Positions 7,533-15,395 of a DNA stretch of 64,000 bases are shown here, piece after piece; the first letter of the stretch is position 1, and each line of letters begins with the position of its first letter. Location of the stretch: NCBI GenBank assembly GCA_964418695.1, contig CAYQMN010000006.1:1-64000 (forward strand), in the 5' to 3' direction. The stretch is from Prado023 sp964418695 (GTDB taxonomy: Bacteria; Actinomycetota; Actinomycetes; S36-B12; CAIYMF01). Made by a program: the position numbers and the translations under genes. The notes beneath the pieces were generated by a model. The model saw only the letters and a program-made list of their open reading frames with translations, did no database searches and was not told where the DNA came from.

Positions 7533-8619
7533 GGCGGTGCCCGAGACGCGGCCTGAGAGGCGGCCCGAGAGGCGGCCTCGCCTGTTGCCCGCGCTCCTGC
7601 TTGCCGGCCTGCTCTGCGCCCTGGCCGCGGCCTTCGCCGGTGGCCCGGCCCGCGCGGCATCCCCGAACGTGATCCCGGCCGCGACCCGGATCCTGTGCAC
7701 GTTCGACACCGACGTCATCGGCGAGGCCAGCGGGATGACCGTCACGCAGCTGCATCCCGACCTCGCCTGGATGACCAACGACTCCGGCGGCGGGCCGTAC
7801 CTGTACGCGGTCGACCTGGCGACCTGCGCGATCCGCGCGACCCTGCGCCTGCTGGACACTCCGGCGCGCGACCACGAGGCGCTGGCCTCCGGGGTCGACG
7901 CCCAGGGGCGCCATGTGATCTGGGTCGGCGACATCGGGGACAACATCGACGGCTGGCCGTACGCGCGGATCCACAAGGTCGTCGAGCCGAAGACCCTGGC
8001 CGACGCGGACGTCGAGGTGACGACGTATCGGTTCCGCTACCCGGACGGGTCGGTCAACGCCGAGGCCCTGATGGCCGCGCCGGACCGCGAGCAGCTGTGG
8101 GTCGTCACCAAGGAGTACGGAGTGGGCGCGCTGATCGAGCTGCCCTCGCCGATGAGCGACTCGCGGACCCCGATGCGCACCAAGCAGGTGGGCACGGCTC
8201 GCTCGCTCATCACCGACGCCGCGATGTCCCCGGACGGGACGCGCTACGTGGTGCGTGACTACCTGAGCGCGGAGATCTTCAACGGCGAGCCGCCGGGGGA
8301 GTCGGTCGACCGGTTCGGGCTGCCGCTCCAGCCGCAGGGCGAGGCGATCACCTGGACCGCCGACGGGCGCTCCCTGCTGATCGCCTCGGAGCGCAGCGGC
8401 GCGCTGCAGCAGGTCGACGTGGGAGCCCCGCCCGAGAAGGGGTCCACGGGCACCGGCGGTGGAGGCGGTTCGAGCCCCTCGGCCGATCCCGGAGACGTGG
8501 TGGTGCCTGCCGACGACGGATCGCCGATGCGCGGGTGGGTGCTGTTGGCGTGCGCCCTGACCGGACTCGTGGCCGTCGTCCTGTGGGCCCGCAGCCGCTC
8601 CCGAGGGCGCCCCCACTGA
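7525..8619 (+). CDS. Secreted, membrane-anchored beta-propeller-like protein
   Basis: A 364-residue exported protein. A basic N-terminus (RPERRPERRPR) leads into a signal sequence ending near ARAA (residue 47). The body has repeated strand motifs typical of a WD40/YVTN-like propeller: ASGMTVTQLHPDLAWMTNDSGGG, HVIWVGDIGDN, AMSPDGTRYVV, ITWTADGRSLLIASE. A Gly/Ser/Pro-rich linker is followed by a C-terminal membrane helix (about 340-357) and a basic tail, so it is anchored with the propeller outside. No catalytic residues are recognised. It overlaps the DUF2530 gene by 8 nt and is probably co-transcribed with it. Confidence 0.72.
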   Translation: MPEAVPETRPERRPERRPRLLPALLLAGLLCALAAAFAGGPARAASPNVIPAATRILCTFDTDVIGEASGMTVTQLHPDLAWMTNDSGGGPYLYAVDLATCAIRATLRLLDTPARDHEALASGVDAQGRHVIWVGDIGDNIDGWPYARIHKVVEPKTLADADVEVTTYRFRYPDGSVNAEALMAAPDREQLWVVTKEYGVGALIELPSPMSDSRTPMRTKQVGTARSLITDAAMSPDGTRYVVRDYLSAEIFNGEPPGESVDRFGLPLQPQGEAITWTADGRSLLIASERSGALQQVDVGAPPEKGSTGTGGGGGSSPSADPGDVVVPADDGSPMRGWVLLACALTGLVAVVLWARSRSRGRPH

Positions 8620-8789
8620 CCCGTCCTGGTCCGTGAAGCGGCCGGCCCCCGGAGGGCGCGGCAGCATGCGGGCGGTGACCCGGTCGGCGACCGACGGCCT
8701 GCTGCTGGTGTTGGTGCTCGTTTCGTGCGGAAGGCGGGCTCGACGACACCAACGAGAACCAGAGGCGCTGCGCTCTCCGCCGGGCCGGA

Positions 8790-10451
8790 TCAGCGCTGGA
8801 AGTGGTGGTAGTCCTTGCTCGACCAGCGCCCACCCCAGGTCCAGCCCCGCTTCGTGAGCGCCCTGGTGGCGGCGTCCTTGGTGTGGAAGACCGCCGGGTG
8901 CTTCCTCGGACGATGGGTCACGTACCAGCGATTGGGGTAGGTGCGGCTCCGGGTGACGTACGGGTTCTCCCAGGTGTTGATGTCCAGGGCCCCGCGATTG
9001 GCGTGCGGGCTCATCACCTTCTGGCGCTCCTTGCCGACCACGTAGCGGCAGTTGAAGCCTGAGGTGTTGTCCGCGGCCATCTGGGCGTAGTCGTTCGCGC
9101 CGGGGCCTGCCGGGTTCCGTCCGAAGGTCTCGGGCAGGACCATCTGCCGGATCGGGTAGCGCAGCCGGTAGAGGGCGGTGAACGCCGCGGCCGCCTTGGT
9201 GGCGTGGCGACGAGGCACGACCAGCTTGCCGGCGTAGCGGTACCCGTCGAACCCCCAGTAGTTCACCGAGATCAAGCGCAGCGAGGAGCGCGGCGCGCAC
9301 CCCCGGTGCCAGGTGACGCCGACCATCCGCGCCCAGATGCTGTCGGGGATCTTCGTGACGCGAGCGTGGGCACCGGACCCGACCGCCTGAGCCCGCTGCG
9401 GATAGCGCACCTGCGGTTGCGGTGCCCCGCTCGGACTGGCGACCGTCCGTCCGGCGGGGGTCGTGCTGACAGTGATGATGCCCGAGGTTGCCGCATCCTC
9501 GGTCTGCGTCGCCGGGCTGACGACGCGCACCTGTGTGGACTTCCACGGCACGAGCCGGGCAGAGAGGCGTCCGCTGGCATCGGTACGCCCGGTGGCCAGG
9601 GTGGTCCATGCCGTCGTGCCGGTCCGCCTGATCTGGACGGTCACGGCCTGCCCCGCGAGTGGCGCGTCGGACTTGGTGGAGAGCACCGCCTGCACCGTCG
9701 TGGCGGTCTCGGACCGGACAGAAGCCGGCGCTCGCACAGTCGCCACGGTCGACACGCGCACCACTGACACGGTCACCTGCGGTGCGCTGGAAGCCGTCAG
9801 ATCCGCCGTGCCGGCACTGTGTGCCCGCAGATGGTGGACGCCGACGGGCAGGCTCACCGTGAGGCTGAAGCGGCCGTCGCCTCCGGTCCGTGCGTTCGCC
9901 ACGGCAACCCACGCGCCGTCCGCAGCCCGCTCCACGACAACCGTCGCTCCCGGGACCGGTGCCGTGGCAGGGGTCCCGTACCGGGTCGGATAGGTCAGGG
10001 AGCCGGCCAGAGCCACGGGCGCTCCGGCCGGTGAGGTCGCGGGTGCGGTGAGCGTGAGCCGCGCCGTCGCGGGCGTGATCGTCGTCTCGGCCTGCGCGCT
10101 CAGGGCGGGGTCGGCGATGGACACCGACCAGGTGATGAGCCCGGCGTGCGCCGGTGCCACGATCGCTGTCCACGCCCCCACCTCGTCGACTGCGGTCTGG
10201 ACCGGCACCGCGCCGCCGGTGATCGTCACGACCGCCCCGGTCAGCGGCACGCCGTCGAGACCGAGCGCGTGCCCGCTGAGCTGGACGTCCGTCCCGAACG
10301 TCGCGGTTGCCGGCGCGGCGACGGTCAGCTCGGGTGGTGTGGGCTCGGCGGCCGATGCCGGCAGCGGCATGCCCCCAAGCACCGCCAGCAGCGCCACGAC
10401 CAGCGACATCGCAGCCAGCACCGGCCGGCGAAGGGCGGATCTCAGCCGCAT
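8790..10451 (-). CDS. Secreted Ig-like-domain M15 (VanY-type) peptidase
   Basis: A 553-residue exported protein. A signal peptide (MRLRSALRRPV..., cleavage near ASAAEP, residue 33) is followed by several Ig-like/Big-type beta domains (about 35-330) with repeated VTVSVVRV, GRFSLTVSLP and GRLSARLVPW strands. The C-terminal part is an M15 D-Ala-D-Ala carboxypeptidase-like domain. Expected zinc ligands are in SPHANRGALDIN (His and Asp) and the terminal DYHHF (His). It probably trims peptidoglycan stem peptides at the cell surface. The ATG at 10451 is chosen because the signal peptide starts there; its ribosome binding site (AAGG) is weak, and a short upstream frame with a strong site overlaps it. 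Confidence 0.85.
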   Translation of the reverse strand: MRLRSALRRPVLAAMSLVVALLAVLGGMPLPASAAEPTPPELTVAAPATATFGTDVQLSGHALGLDGVPLTGAVVTITGGAVPVQTAVDEVGAWTAIVAPAHAGLITWSVSIADPALSAQAETTITPATARLTLTAPATSPAGAPVALAGSLTYPTRYGTPATAPVPGATVVVERAADGAWVAVANARTGGDGRFSLTVSLPVGVHHLRAHSAGTADLTASSAPQVTVSVVRVSTVATVRAPASVRSETATTVQAVLSTKSDAPLAGQAVTVQIRRTGTTAWTTLATGRTDASGRLSARLVPWKSTQVRVVSPATQTEDAATSGIITVSTTPAGRTVASPSGAPQPQVRYPQRAQAVGSGAHARVTKIPDSIWARMVGVTWHRGCAPRSSLRLISVNYWGFDGYRYAGKLVVPRRHATKAAAAFTALYRLRYPIRQMVLPETFGRNPAGPGANDYAQMAADNTSGFNCRYVVGKERQKVMSPHANRGALDINTWENPYVTRSRTYPNRWYVTHRPRKHPAVFHTKDAATRALTKRGWTWGGRWSSKDYHHFQR

Positions 10452-10546
10452 CGGGAGGCCTTGCTGTGAGCAGGCACGGCCCAGCCCGGCGATGCGGCTG
10501 CGACATCGGCCTGCGCAAGCGCAGGTGAGAGCTGGGTGGGCGGCAT
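10442..10546 (-). CDS. Possible 34-residue leader peptide overlapping the M15 peptidase start
   Basis: A short frame starting MPPTQLSPALAQADVAA, preceded by AAGGAG at ideal spacing, better than the site of the M15 gene itself. It stops (TGA at 10444-10442) just inside the M15 coding region, overlapping it by 10 nt. This arrangement suggests translational coupling, the leader ribosome delivering initiation at the M15 ATG. A perfect 7-bp inverted repeat (CCTGCGC/GCGCAGG, about 10510-10525) lies within it. The peptide resembles nothing I know and may be only a translation device. Confidence 0.4.
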   Translation of the reverse strand: MPPTQLSPALAQADVAAASPGWAVPAHSKASRCG

Positions 10547-10770
10547 GGGGATCTCCTTGTCGGCTGGTCCGTGGCAAGAGTAGGAGCCCGCCGACGCGCC
10601 TGCGTGTGCTGCCCCTGGAACAGGGGCCCCACTGATCCGGGGCCGGAGGCACCGGCAAGACGCACATGGCCAAGGCGATGGTCTGCGAGGCGCAGGGTGC
10701 CCCCCCGTCGAGCACGTGCGCCGATGACCCCCTGTGCGCCTCTCGAGCGCCGCTCGACCCGCGCCGCGGC
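10547..10770. other. Intergenic region between M15 peptidase and treC
   Basis: Between the two leftward genes (M15 leader and treC). It holds a 7-bp hairpin GCCCCTG-GAA-CAGGGGC (10611-10627), a possible minus-strand -10 TACTCT upstream of the M15 leader, and a plus-strand fragment resembling an IstB Walker A segment (10636-10701). No complete gene is seen. Confidence 0.6.
10636..10701 (+). pseudogene. Possible istB (IS21 ATPase) relic
   Basis: Directly after a stop codon, the plus strand reads SGAGGTGKTHMAKAMVCEAQGA, which resembles the Walker A helix of IstB/DnaC-like helper ATPases (GPPGTGKTHLA..A...A...G). No other IstB motif follows and no cognate istA or terminal repeats are visible, so at most this is a decayed fragment left by an IS21-family element. 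A chance resemblance cannot be excluded, because the match is only about 20 residues. Confidence 0.35.
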
Positions 10771-12450
10771 TCAGCTCTTCAGGTGCAGGGCCACCGCCTC
10801 GAACGGGCGCAGGTGCGCGACGCCGTCGGCGATCTGTGGGGCGTCCTGCTCGTTGCCGATCAGAACCTCGCGTCCGGCGAACCCGTCGAACCCGTCGGGC
10901 AGCGCGAACTCGGTGGCCTCGCCGTAGAAGTTGGCCAGCACCAGCAGCGCTTCGCCGTCGCCGTGCCGCCAGTACGCGTACACCGCCGGGTGCTCGCGGC
11001 CGACCAGCTCGTAGCGTCCGGTCGTGACGAGCGGCACCTCGCGACGCAGGTCGATCAGGTTCCGGTAGAACCAGAACACCGAGTCCTGGTCCGCGACCGC
11101 GGCCTCCGCGTTGATCTCGGTCTCGTTGCCCGAGGTGTGGATCCACGGCTCCCCGGTGGTGAAGCCGCCGTGCGGCTCGGCGGTCCACTGCATCGGCGTA
11201 CGGCTGTTGTCGCGGGACTTGCGCCGCAGGATCGCCAGCACCTCGTCCTTGCTGTGCCCGCGCTCCTGCAGGATGCGGTACATGTTGAGGCTCTCGACGT
11301 CGCGGTAGTCCTCGATCACCGCGAACTTGGGATCGGTCATGCCGATCTCCTCGCCCTGGTAGATGTAGGGCGTGCCCTGCAGCAGGTGCATGACCAGGGC
11401 CAGCATCTTCGCGGACTTGACTCGGTACTGCGGGCCGTCGTCGGCGAACCGCGAGACCGCGCGCGGCTGGTCGTGGTTGCACCAGAACAGCGCGTTCCAC
11501 CCGCCGCCCTCGGCCATCCCGACCTGCCAGTGGGTCAGGACGTCCTTGAGGGCCAGCAGGTCCATCGGGGCGTCGGTCCACTTGTCGCCGCCGGGGTAGT
11601 CGACCTTGAGGTGGTGGAAGCTGAACGTCATCGCCAGCTGGTGGGCGTCCTCGCGCGTGTACTGGACGCAGTGCTCGACGGTCGTCGACGACATCTCGCC
11701 CACGGTCAGCCGCTCACCGCCGAACGCCTCGCGGTTCATCTCCGTGAGGAACTCGTGGATGCGCGGGCCATCGGTGTAGAACTGCCGGCCGTCGGTGCCG
11801 GGCGGGGCCTGCGGGAACGACTGGTCCTTGCTGATGAGGTTGATGACGTCCAAGCGGAAGCCGTCGACCCCCTTGTCGAACCACCAGCGCATCATCTCGT
11901 AGACGGCTTCGCGGACCTTCTCGTTCTCCCAGTTCAGGTCCGCCTGGGTCACGTCGAACAGATGCAGGTAGTACTGGCCGGTGGCCTCGTCCCACTCCCA
12001 GGCGTTCCCACCGAACTTGGACTCCCAGTTGGTGGGCGGCCCGCCGTCGGGGCCGGCGTCCTTCCAGATGTAGAAGTCGCGGTAGGGGTTGTCGCGCGAG
12101 GACCGCGACTGCTGGAACCACTCGTGGAACGTCGACGTGTGGTTGACGACCATGTCCATGACGATCTTCAGCCCGAGTGCGTGCGCCTCGTCGAGCAGGC
12201 GCTCCATGTCGGCCATCGTCCCGAACAGCGGGTCGATGTCGCGGTAGTCGGCGATGTCGTAGCCGTTGTCGTTCTGCGGCGAGACGTAGACCGGGGTCAG
12301 CCAGATCACCTCGGTGCCCAGCGTCTTGATGTAGGGCAGCCTCTCGATGATGCCGTTGAGGTCACCGGTCCCGCTGCCCGTCGTGTCGTTGAAGCTGCGG
12401 GGGTAGATCTGGTAGACGGCGGTCGTCTTGTACCAGGGGATCTCGGGCAT
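10771..12450 (-). CDS. treC: GH13 alpha-glucosidase, probable trehalose-6-phosphate hydrolase
   Basis: A 559-residue cytoplasmic GH13 enzyme. Conserved regions are visible: DMVVNHTS (region I), GFRLDVINLI with the nucleophile Asp (region II), LTVGEMSS with the acid/base Glu (region III) and CNHDQPRAVSRF (region IV). The N-terminus PWYKTTAVYQIYPRSFND and the length fit the oligo-1,6-glucosidase/phosphotrehalase group. It lies just downstream of a trehalose PTS EIIBC gene, so hydrolysis of trehalose 6-phosphate to glucose and glucose 6-phosphate is the likely role. Without that context it could be an oligo-1,6-glucosidase. No signal peptide. A 92-nt gap with a strong hairpin separates it from treB. 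Confidence 0.85.
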   Translation of the reverse strand: MPEIPWYKTTAVYQIYPRSFNDTTGSGTGDLNGIIERLPYIKTLGTEVIWLTPVYVSPQNDNGYDIADYRDIDPLFGTMADMERLLDEAHALGLKIVMDMVVNHTSTFHEWFQQSRSSRDNPYRDFYIWKDAGPDGGPPTNWESKFGGNAWEWDEATGQYYLHLFDVTQADLNWENEKVREAVYEMMRWWFDKGVDGFRLDVINLISKDQSFPQAPPGTDGRQFYTDGPRIHEFLTEMNREAFGGERLTVGEMSSTTVEHCVQYTREDAHQLAMTFSFHHLKVDYPGGDKWTDAPMDLLALKDVLTHWQVGMAEGGGWNALFWCNHDQPRAVSRFADDGPQYRVKSAKMLALVMHLLQGTPYIYQGEEIGMTDPKFAVIEDYRDVESLNMYRILQERGHSKDEVLAILRRKSRDNSRTPMQWTAEPHGGFTTGEPWIHTSGNETEINAEAAVADQDSVFWFYRNLIDLRREVPLVTTGRYELVGREHPAVYAYWRHGDGEALLVLANFYGEATEFALPDGFDGFAGREVLIGNEQDAPQIADGVAHLRPFEAVALHLKS

Positions 12451-12492
12451 CGGGTGCTCTCCTCGGGCAGGTCAGGTGGTGGGAATGCAGGA

Positions 12493-12524
12493 CCGGGCCG
12501 GGCGCCCGGAGGCGCCCGACCCGG
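12493..12524 (-). promoter_or_regulatory. Strong hairpin in the treB-treC intercistronic gap
   Basis: A 14-bp stem (on the transcribed strand CCGGGTCGGGCGCC pairing with GGCGCCCGGCCCGG through one U-G wobble) with a 4-nt loop. It lies between the two tre genes. No U-run follows, so it is more likely an mRNA-processing or stability element, or a leaky terminator that lowers treC relative to treB, than a full stop. Confidence 0.6.
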
Positions 12525-12542
12525 ACCGGAGATGGGAAGGCG

Positions 12543-14000
12543 TCACACGAGGGCGCCCATGTCGAGCTCGGCGGCCTCCTCCTCGGTCTCCTCGTGACCT
12601 CGGGTCTTGGCGAAGAGGATGGTTCCTGCCAGCGGGACCGCGATGGCCACGAGCATCGCCAGGCCGAACGAGGCCCAGTCCTCGGGCAGGATCGAGAAGA
12701 TGCCGGGTATGCCGCCGACGCCGATGCTCGACGCCTCGACATCGCGGATCGCCATGAACATCCCGCAGAAGCCCGACACCGTGATGGCGATGAAGAACGG
12801 GAACTTGAACCGTAGGTTCACGCCGAAGAGTGCGGGTTCTGTGATGCCCATGTAGGCCGACACGCCCGAGGACATCGCCAGGCCCTTCTCCTTCTGGTTG
12901 CGGGCGACGAACATCATGCCCAGCGCCGCGGAGCCCTGGCAGATGTTGGAGATCGCCAGGATCGGCCACAGGAACGTGCTGCCGGTCTGGCCGATAAGCT
13001 GCAGGTCGACCGCCAGGAACGTGTGGTGCATCCCTGTGATCACCAGCGGTGCATAGAAGAACCCGTAGAGCAGGCCGCCCAACCATGGTGCGTGGTCGAA
13101 GACGAAGATGAGGCCCTCGGTCAGCTGCGTGGCGATCCAGAACGTGACAGGGCCGATGAGGATGAACGACAGCAGGCCGGTGAGCAGCAGGGTGACCGGC
13201 CCGACCACGAGCAGCTGGAACATGTCCGGCGTCTTGGCCTTGATCCACAGCTCGATCTTCACCAGCACCCACGAGGCCACGAGGACCGGAAGCACCTGGC
13301 CCTGGTAGCCGACCTTCTGGACCTCCAGGCCGAACAGGGTCCAGTACTCGATCGTGCCCTCCGAGTGTGCCGATCCCCAGGCCCAGGCGTTGAGCAGGTC
13401 GGGGTGCACGAGCATCGCGCCCAGCACGATGCCGAACAGCGGGTTGCCGCCGAACCGCTTGACCGCCGACCAGCCGATGAGCACCGGCAGGAAGACGAAG
13501 GCGGTGTTGGCGATCAGGTTGATGACGCTGGCCCAGTCCGCCAGCCAGGGGTACTCCAGGACGACCGACGAGTCGTCCCAGAAGATGCCCGTGGCCGTCA
13601 GGATGTTATTGACGCCCATGAGCAGACCGGCGGTCACGATCGCCGGCAGCAGCGGGATGAAGATGTCGGCGAGGACCTTGATGCCCTGCTGGAGGGGGTT
13701 CATCTTCTTGGCCCCGACCGCGGCCACGTCGGCCTTGCTCATCTCGTCCTTGCCGGTGAGCGCGCGGATCTCCGCGGCGACCTTCTCCACCGTGCCGGGT
13801 CCGATGATGATCTGGAACTGGCCGTTGGCCATGAACGATCCCTTGGCCAGCTCCGAGGCGGCGACCGCCTTCTGGTCGATCTTGCTGTCGTCGACCAATG
13901 CGAACCGCAGGCGCGTCACGCAGTTCGTGAGTGCCGCGATGTTGTCGGCACCACCGACCGCGGCGATGATCTCCTTGGAGCCCTCGGTGTACTCACCCAT
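12543..14000 (-). CDS. treB: Trehalose-specific PTS EIIBC component
   Basis: A 485-residue membrane permease of the glucose-superfamily PTS. The N-terminal EIIB domain carries the phosphorylated Cys27 in LTNCVTRLRF. The EIIC domain (about 110-465) has around ten membrane helices and the conserved GITEPALFGVNLRFKFPF signature. There is no EIIA domain, so a separate glucose-type EIIA must donate phosphate. It takes up trehalose as trehalose 6-phosphate. GGGAGGG precedes the ATG. TreC is downstream; no treR is adjacent. Pairing with a GH13 phosphotrehalase makes the sugar assignment good; sucrose or beta-glucoside are the main alternatives. Confidence 0.87.
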   Translation of the reverse strand: MGEYTEGSKEIIAAVGGADNIAALTNCVTRLRFALVDDSKIDQKAVAASELAKGSFMANGQFQIIIGPGTVEKVAAEIRALTGKDEMSKADVAAVGAKKMNPLQQGIKVLADIFIPLLPAIVTAGLLMGVNNILTATGIFWDDSSVVLEYPWLADWASVINLIANTAFVFLPVLIGWSAVKRFGGNPLFGIVLGAMLVHPDLLNAWAWGSAHSEGTIEYWTLFGLEVQKVGYQGQVLPVLVASWVLVKIELWIKAKTPDMFQLLVVGPVTLLLTGLLSFILIGPVTFWIATQLTEGLIFVFDHAPWLGGLLYGFFYAPLVITGMHHTFLAVDLQLIGQTGSTFLWPILAISNICQGSAALGMMFVARNQKEKGLAMSSGVSAYMGITEPALFGVNLRFKFPFFIAITVSGFCGMFMAIRDVEASSIGVGGIPGIFSILPEDWASFGLAMLVAIAVPLAGTILFAKTRGHEETEEEAAELDMGALV

Positions 14001-14092
14001 GGTGCCCTCCCAAATGCGTAGAGAACGTCACATTAGGCCGGTGGCCGGAAGCGTTGCACCCTGGCGGACACCTGACTTCCGCGAACGAGGAA

Positions 14093-14124
14093 GACCCCCC
14101 CGACCGGGAGTCGGTCGGGGGGTC
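14093..14124 (-). terminator. Terminator hairpin downstream of serC
   Basis: GACCCCCC(C)GACCG, a 5-nt loop, then CGGTCGGGGGGTC: a GC-rich stem of 13 bp with a one-base bulge, 38 nt beyond the serC stop and before the treB promoter region. It probably insulates the tre operon from serC transcription. Confidence 0.75.
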
Positions 14125-14161
14125 CGTGCTGCGGGGGGAGCGCAGTGCTCGGGCGAGGCCC

Positions 14162-15301
14162 TCAGGCCAGGCGTTCTACCACGTAGTCGATGCACGCCGT
14201 GAGCGCGGCCACGTCGGCCGGATCGATCGAGGGGAACATGGCGATCCGCAGCTGGTTGCGGCCCAGCTTGCGGTACGGCTCGGTGTCCACGATCCCGTTC
14301 GCGCGCAGCGCCTTGGCGATGGCCGAGGCGTCGATCGAGTCGTCGAAGTCGATGGTGCCCACCACGTTGCTGCGCAGCGCCGGGTCGCTCACATACGGCG
14401 TGGCCACCGGCGAGGCCTGCGCCCAGCCGTACAGGCTCGCGGCCGACTCGGCAGTCCTCGCGGTCGTCCAGGACAGCCCGCCCTGGCTGTTGAACCAGTC
14501 CAGCTGCTCGGCCATCAGCAGGATGGTCGCCAGCGCCGGCGTGTTGTAGGTCTGGTCCAGGCGCGAGTTGTCCAGGGCGATCTTGAGGTCCAGGAACGCC
14601 GGCACCCAGCGGCCCGAGGCGGCGATCGACTCGATGCGCGCCACCGCGGCTGGGCTCAGCAGCGCGAACCACAGCCCGCCGTCGGAGGCGAAGCACTTCT
14701 GCGGGGCGAAGTAGTAGACGTCGAACTGGGCGGCGTCCACGGCCAGGCCGCCCGCGGCTGAGGTCGCGTCGAAGGCCATGAGCGCCCCGGCGTCGGCGCC
14801 GGTCACCCGGGTCGGGGTGATCGCCACGCCGGTGGAGGTCTCGTTGTGCGGCGAGCCGTACAGGTCGATGCCCTCCTCGGCGACGAACAGCGGGGCGCTG
14901 CCCGGGTCCGAGGACAGGATCGTCGGCGCGCCCAGGTGCGGGGCGACCTTGGCGGCCTTGGCGAACTTCGAGCCGAACTCGCCGAACGTGAGGAACTGGG
15001 CGCGATCCTGGACCAGGCCGAACGTGGCCGCGTCCCAGAACGCGGTCGTGCCGCCTAGGCCGAGGATCACCTCGTAGCCCTGGGGCAGGGAGAACAGCTC
15101 GGTCAGGCCGGCGCGCACCCGGCCGACCTGAGACTTCACCGTCTTCTGCCGGTGCGAGGTGCCCAGGATCGAGGTGGCCGCGGCGCTCAGGGCGTCCACC
15201 TGCTCGACGCGGACCTTGGACGGGCCGCAGCCGAAGCGGCCGTCGGCGGGGCGCAGGTCGGTGGGGATGGCGATGGTCGTCGGGTCGAGGGTGGCGGTCA
15301 C
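14162..15301 (-). CDS. serC: Phosphoserine transaminase
   Basis: A 379-residue class V aminotransferase of the actinobacterial SerC type. The N-terminus FGCGPSKVR, GTSHRQKTVK and the PLP-binding Lys202 in APQKCFASDGG are characteristic. It converts 3-phosphohydroxypyruvate and glutamate to phosphoserine and 2-oxoglutarate, in serine (and pyridoxine) biosynthesis. Translation starts at GTG 15301, preceded by AAGGA at good spacing. It is followed by a strong terminator. It shares a leftward direction with citrate synthase 94 nt upstream; with pdxH nearby this is a familiar actinobacterial cluster. Confidence 0.94.
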   Translation of the reverse strand: MTATLDPTTIAIPTDLRPADGRFGCGPSKVRVEQVDALSAAATSILGTSHRQKTVKSQVGRVRAGLTELFSLPQGYEVILGLGGTTAFWDAATFGLVQDRAQFLTFGEFGSKFAKAAKVAPHLGAPTILSSDPGSAPLFVAEEGIDLYGSPHNETSTGVAITPTRVTGADAGALMAFDATSAAGGLAVDAAQFDVYYFAPQKCFASDGGLWFALLSPAAVARIESIAASGRWVPAFLDLKIALDNSRLDQTYNTPALATILLMAEQLDWFNSQGGLSWTTARTAESAASLYGWAQASPVATPYVSDPALRSNVVGTIDFDDSIDASAIAKALRANGIVDTEPYRKLGRNQLRIAMFPSIDPADVAALTACIDYVVERLA

Positions 15302-15395
15302 CGGGAGTCCTTCGTCGGGGTCAGTACGGGGGAGTCTGCGGGGGGAGTCGGTGCGGGGAGGCCTGTTCGGGAGGTCTGCGCCGGGCGGCGGGTCG

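Noticed and set aside
8633..8857. Frame with a lipobox-like LVSCG
   Set aside because: Overlaps the end of the M15 peptidase on the other strand, has no ribosome binding site and no conserved sequence after the hydrophobic stretch.
10666..12597. Long plus-strand frame over treC starting with the P-loop-like peptide
   Set aside because: Antisense to treC; only the first dozen residues are of interest and are reported separately as a possible istB relic.
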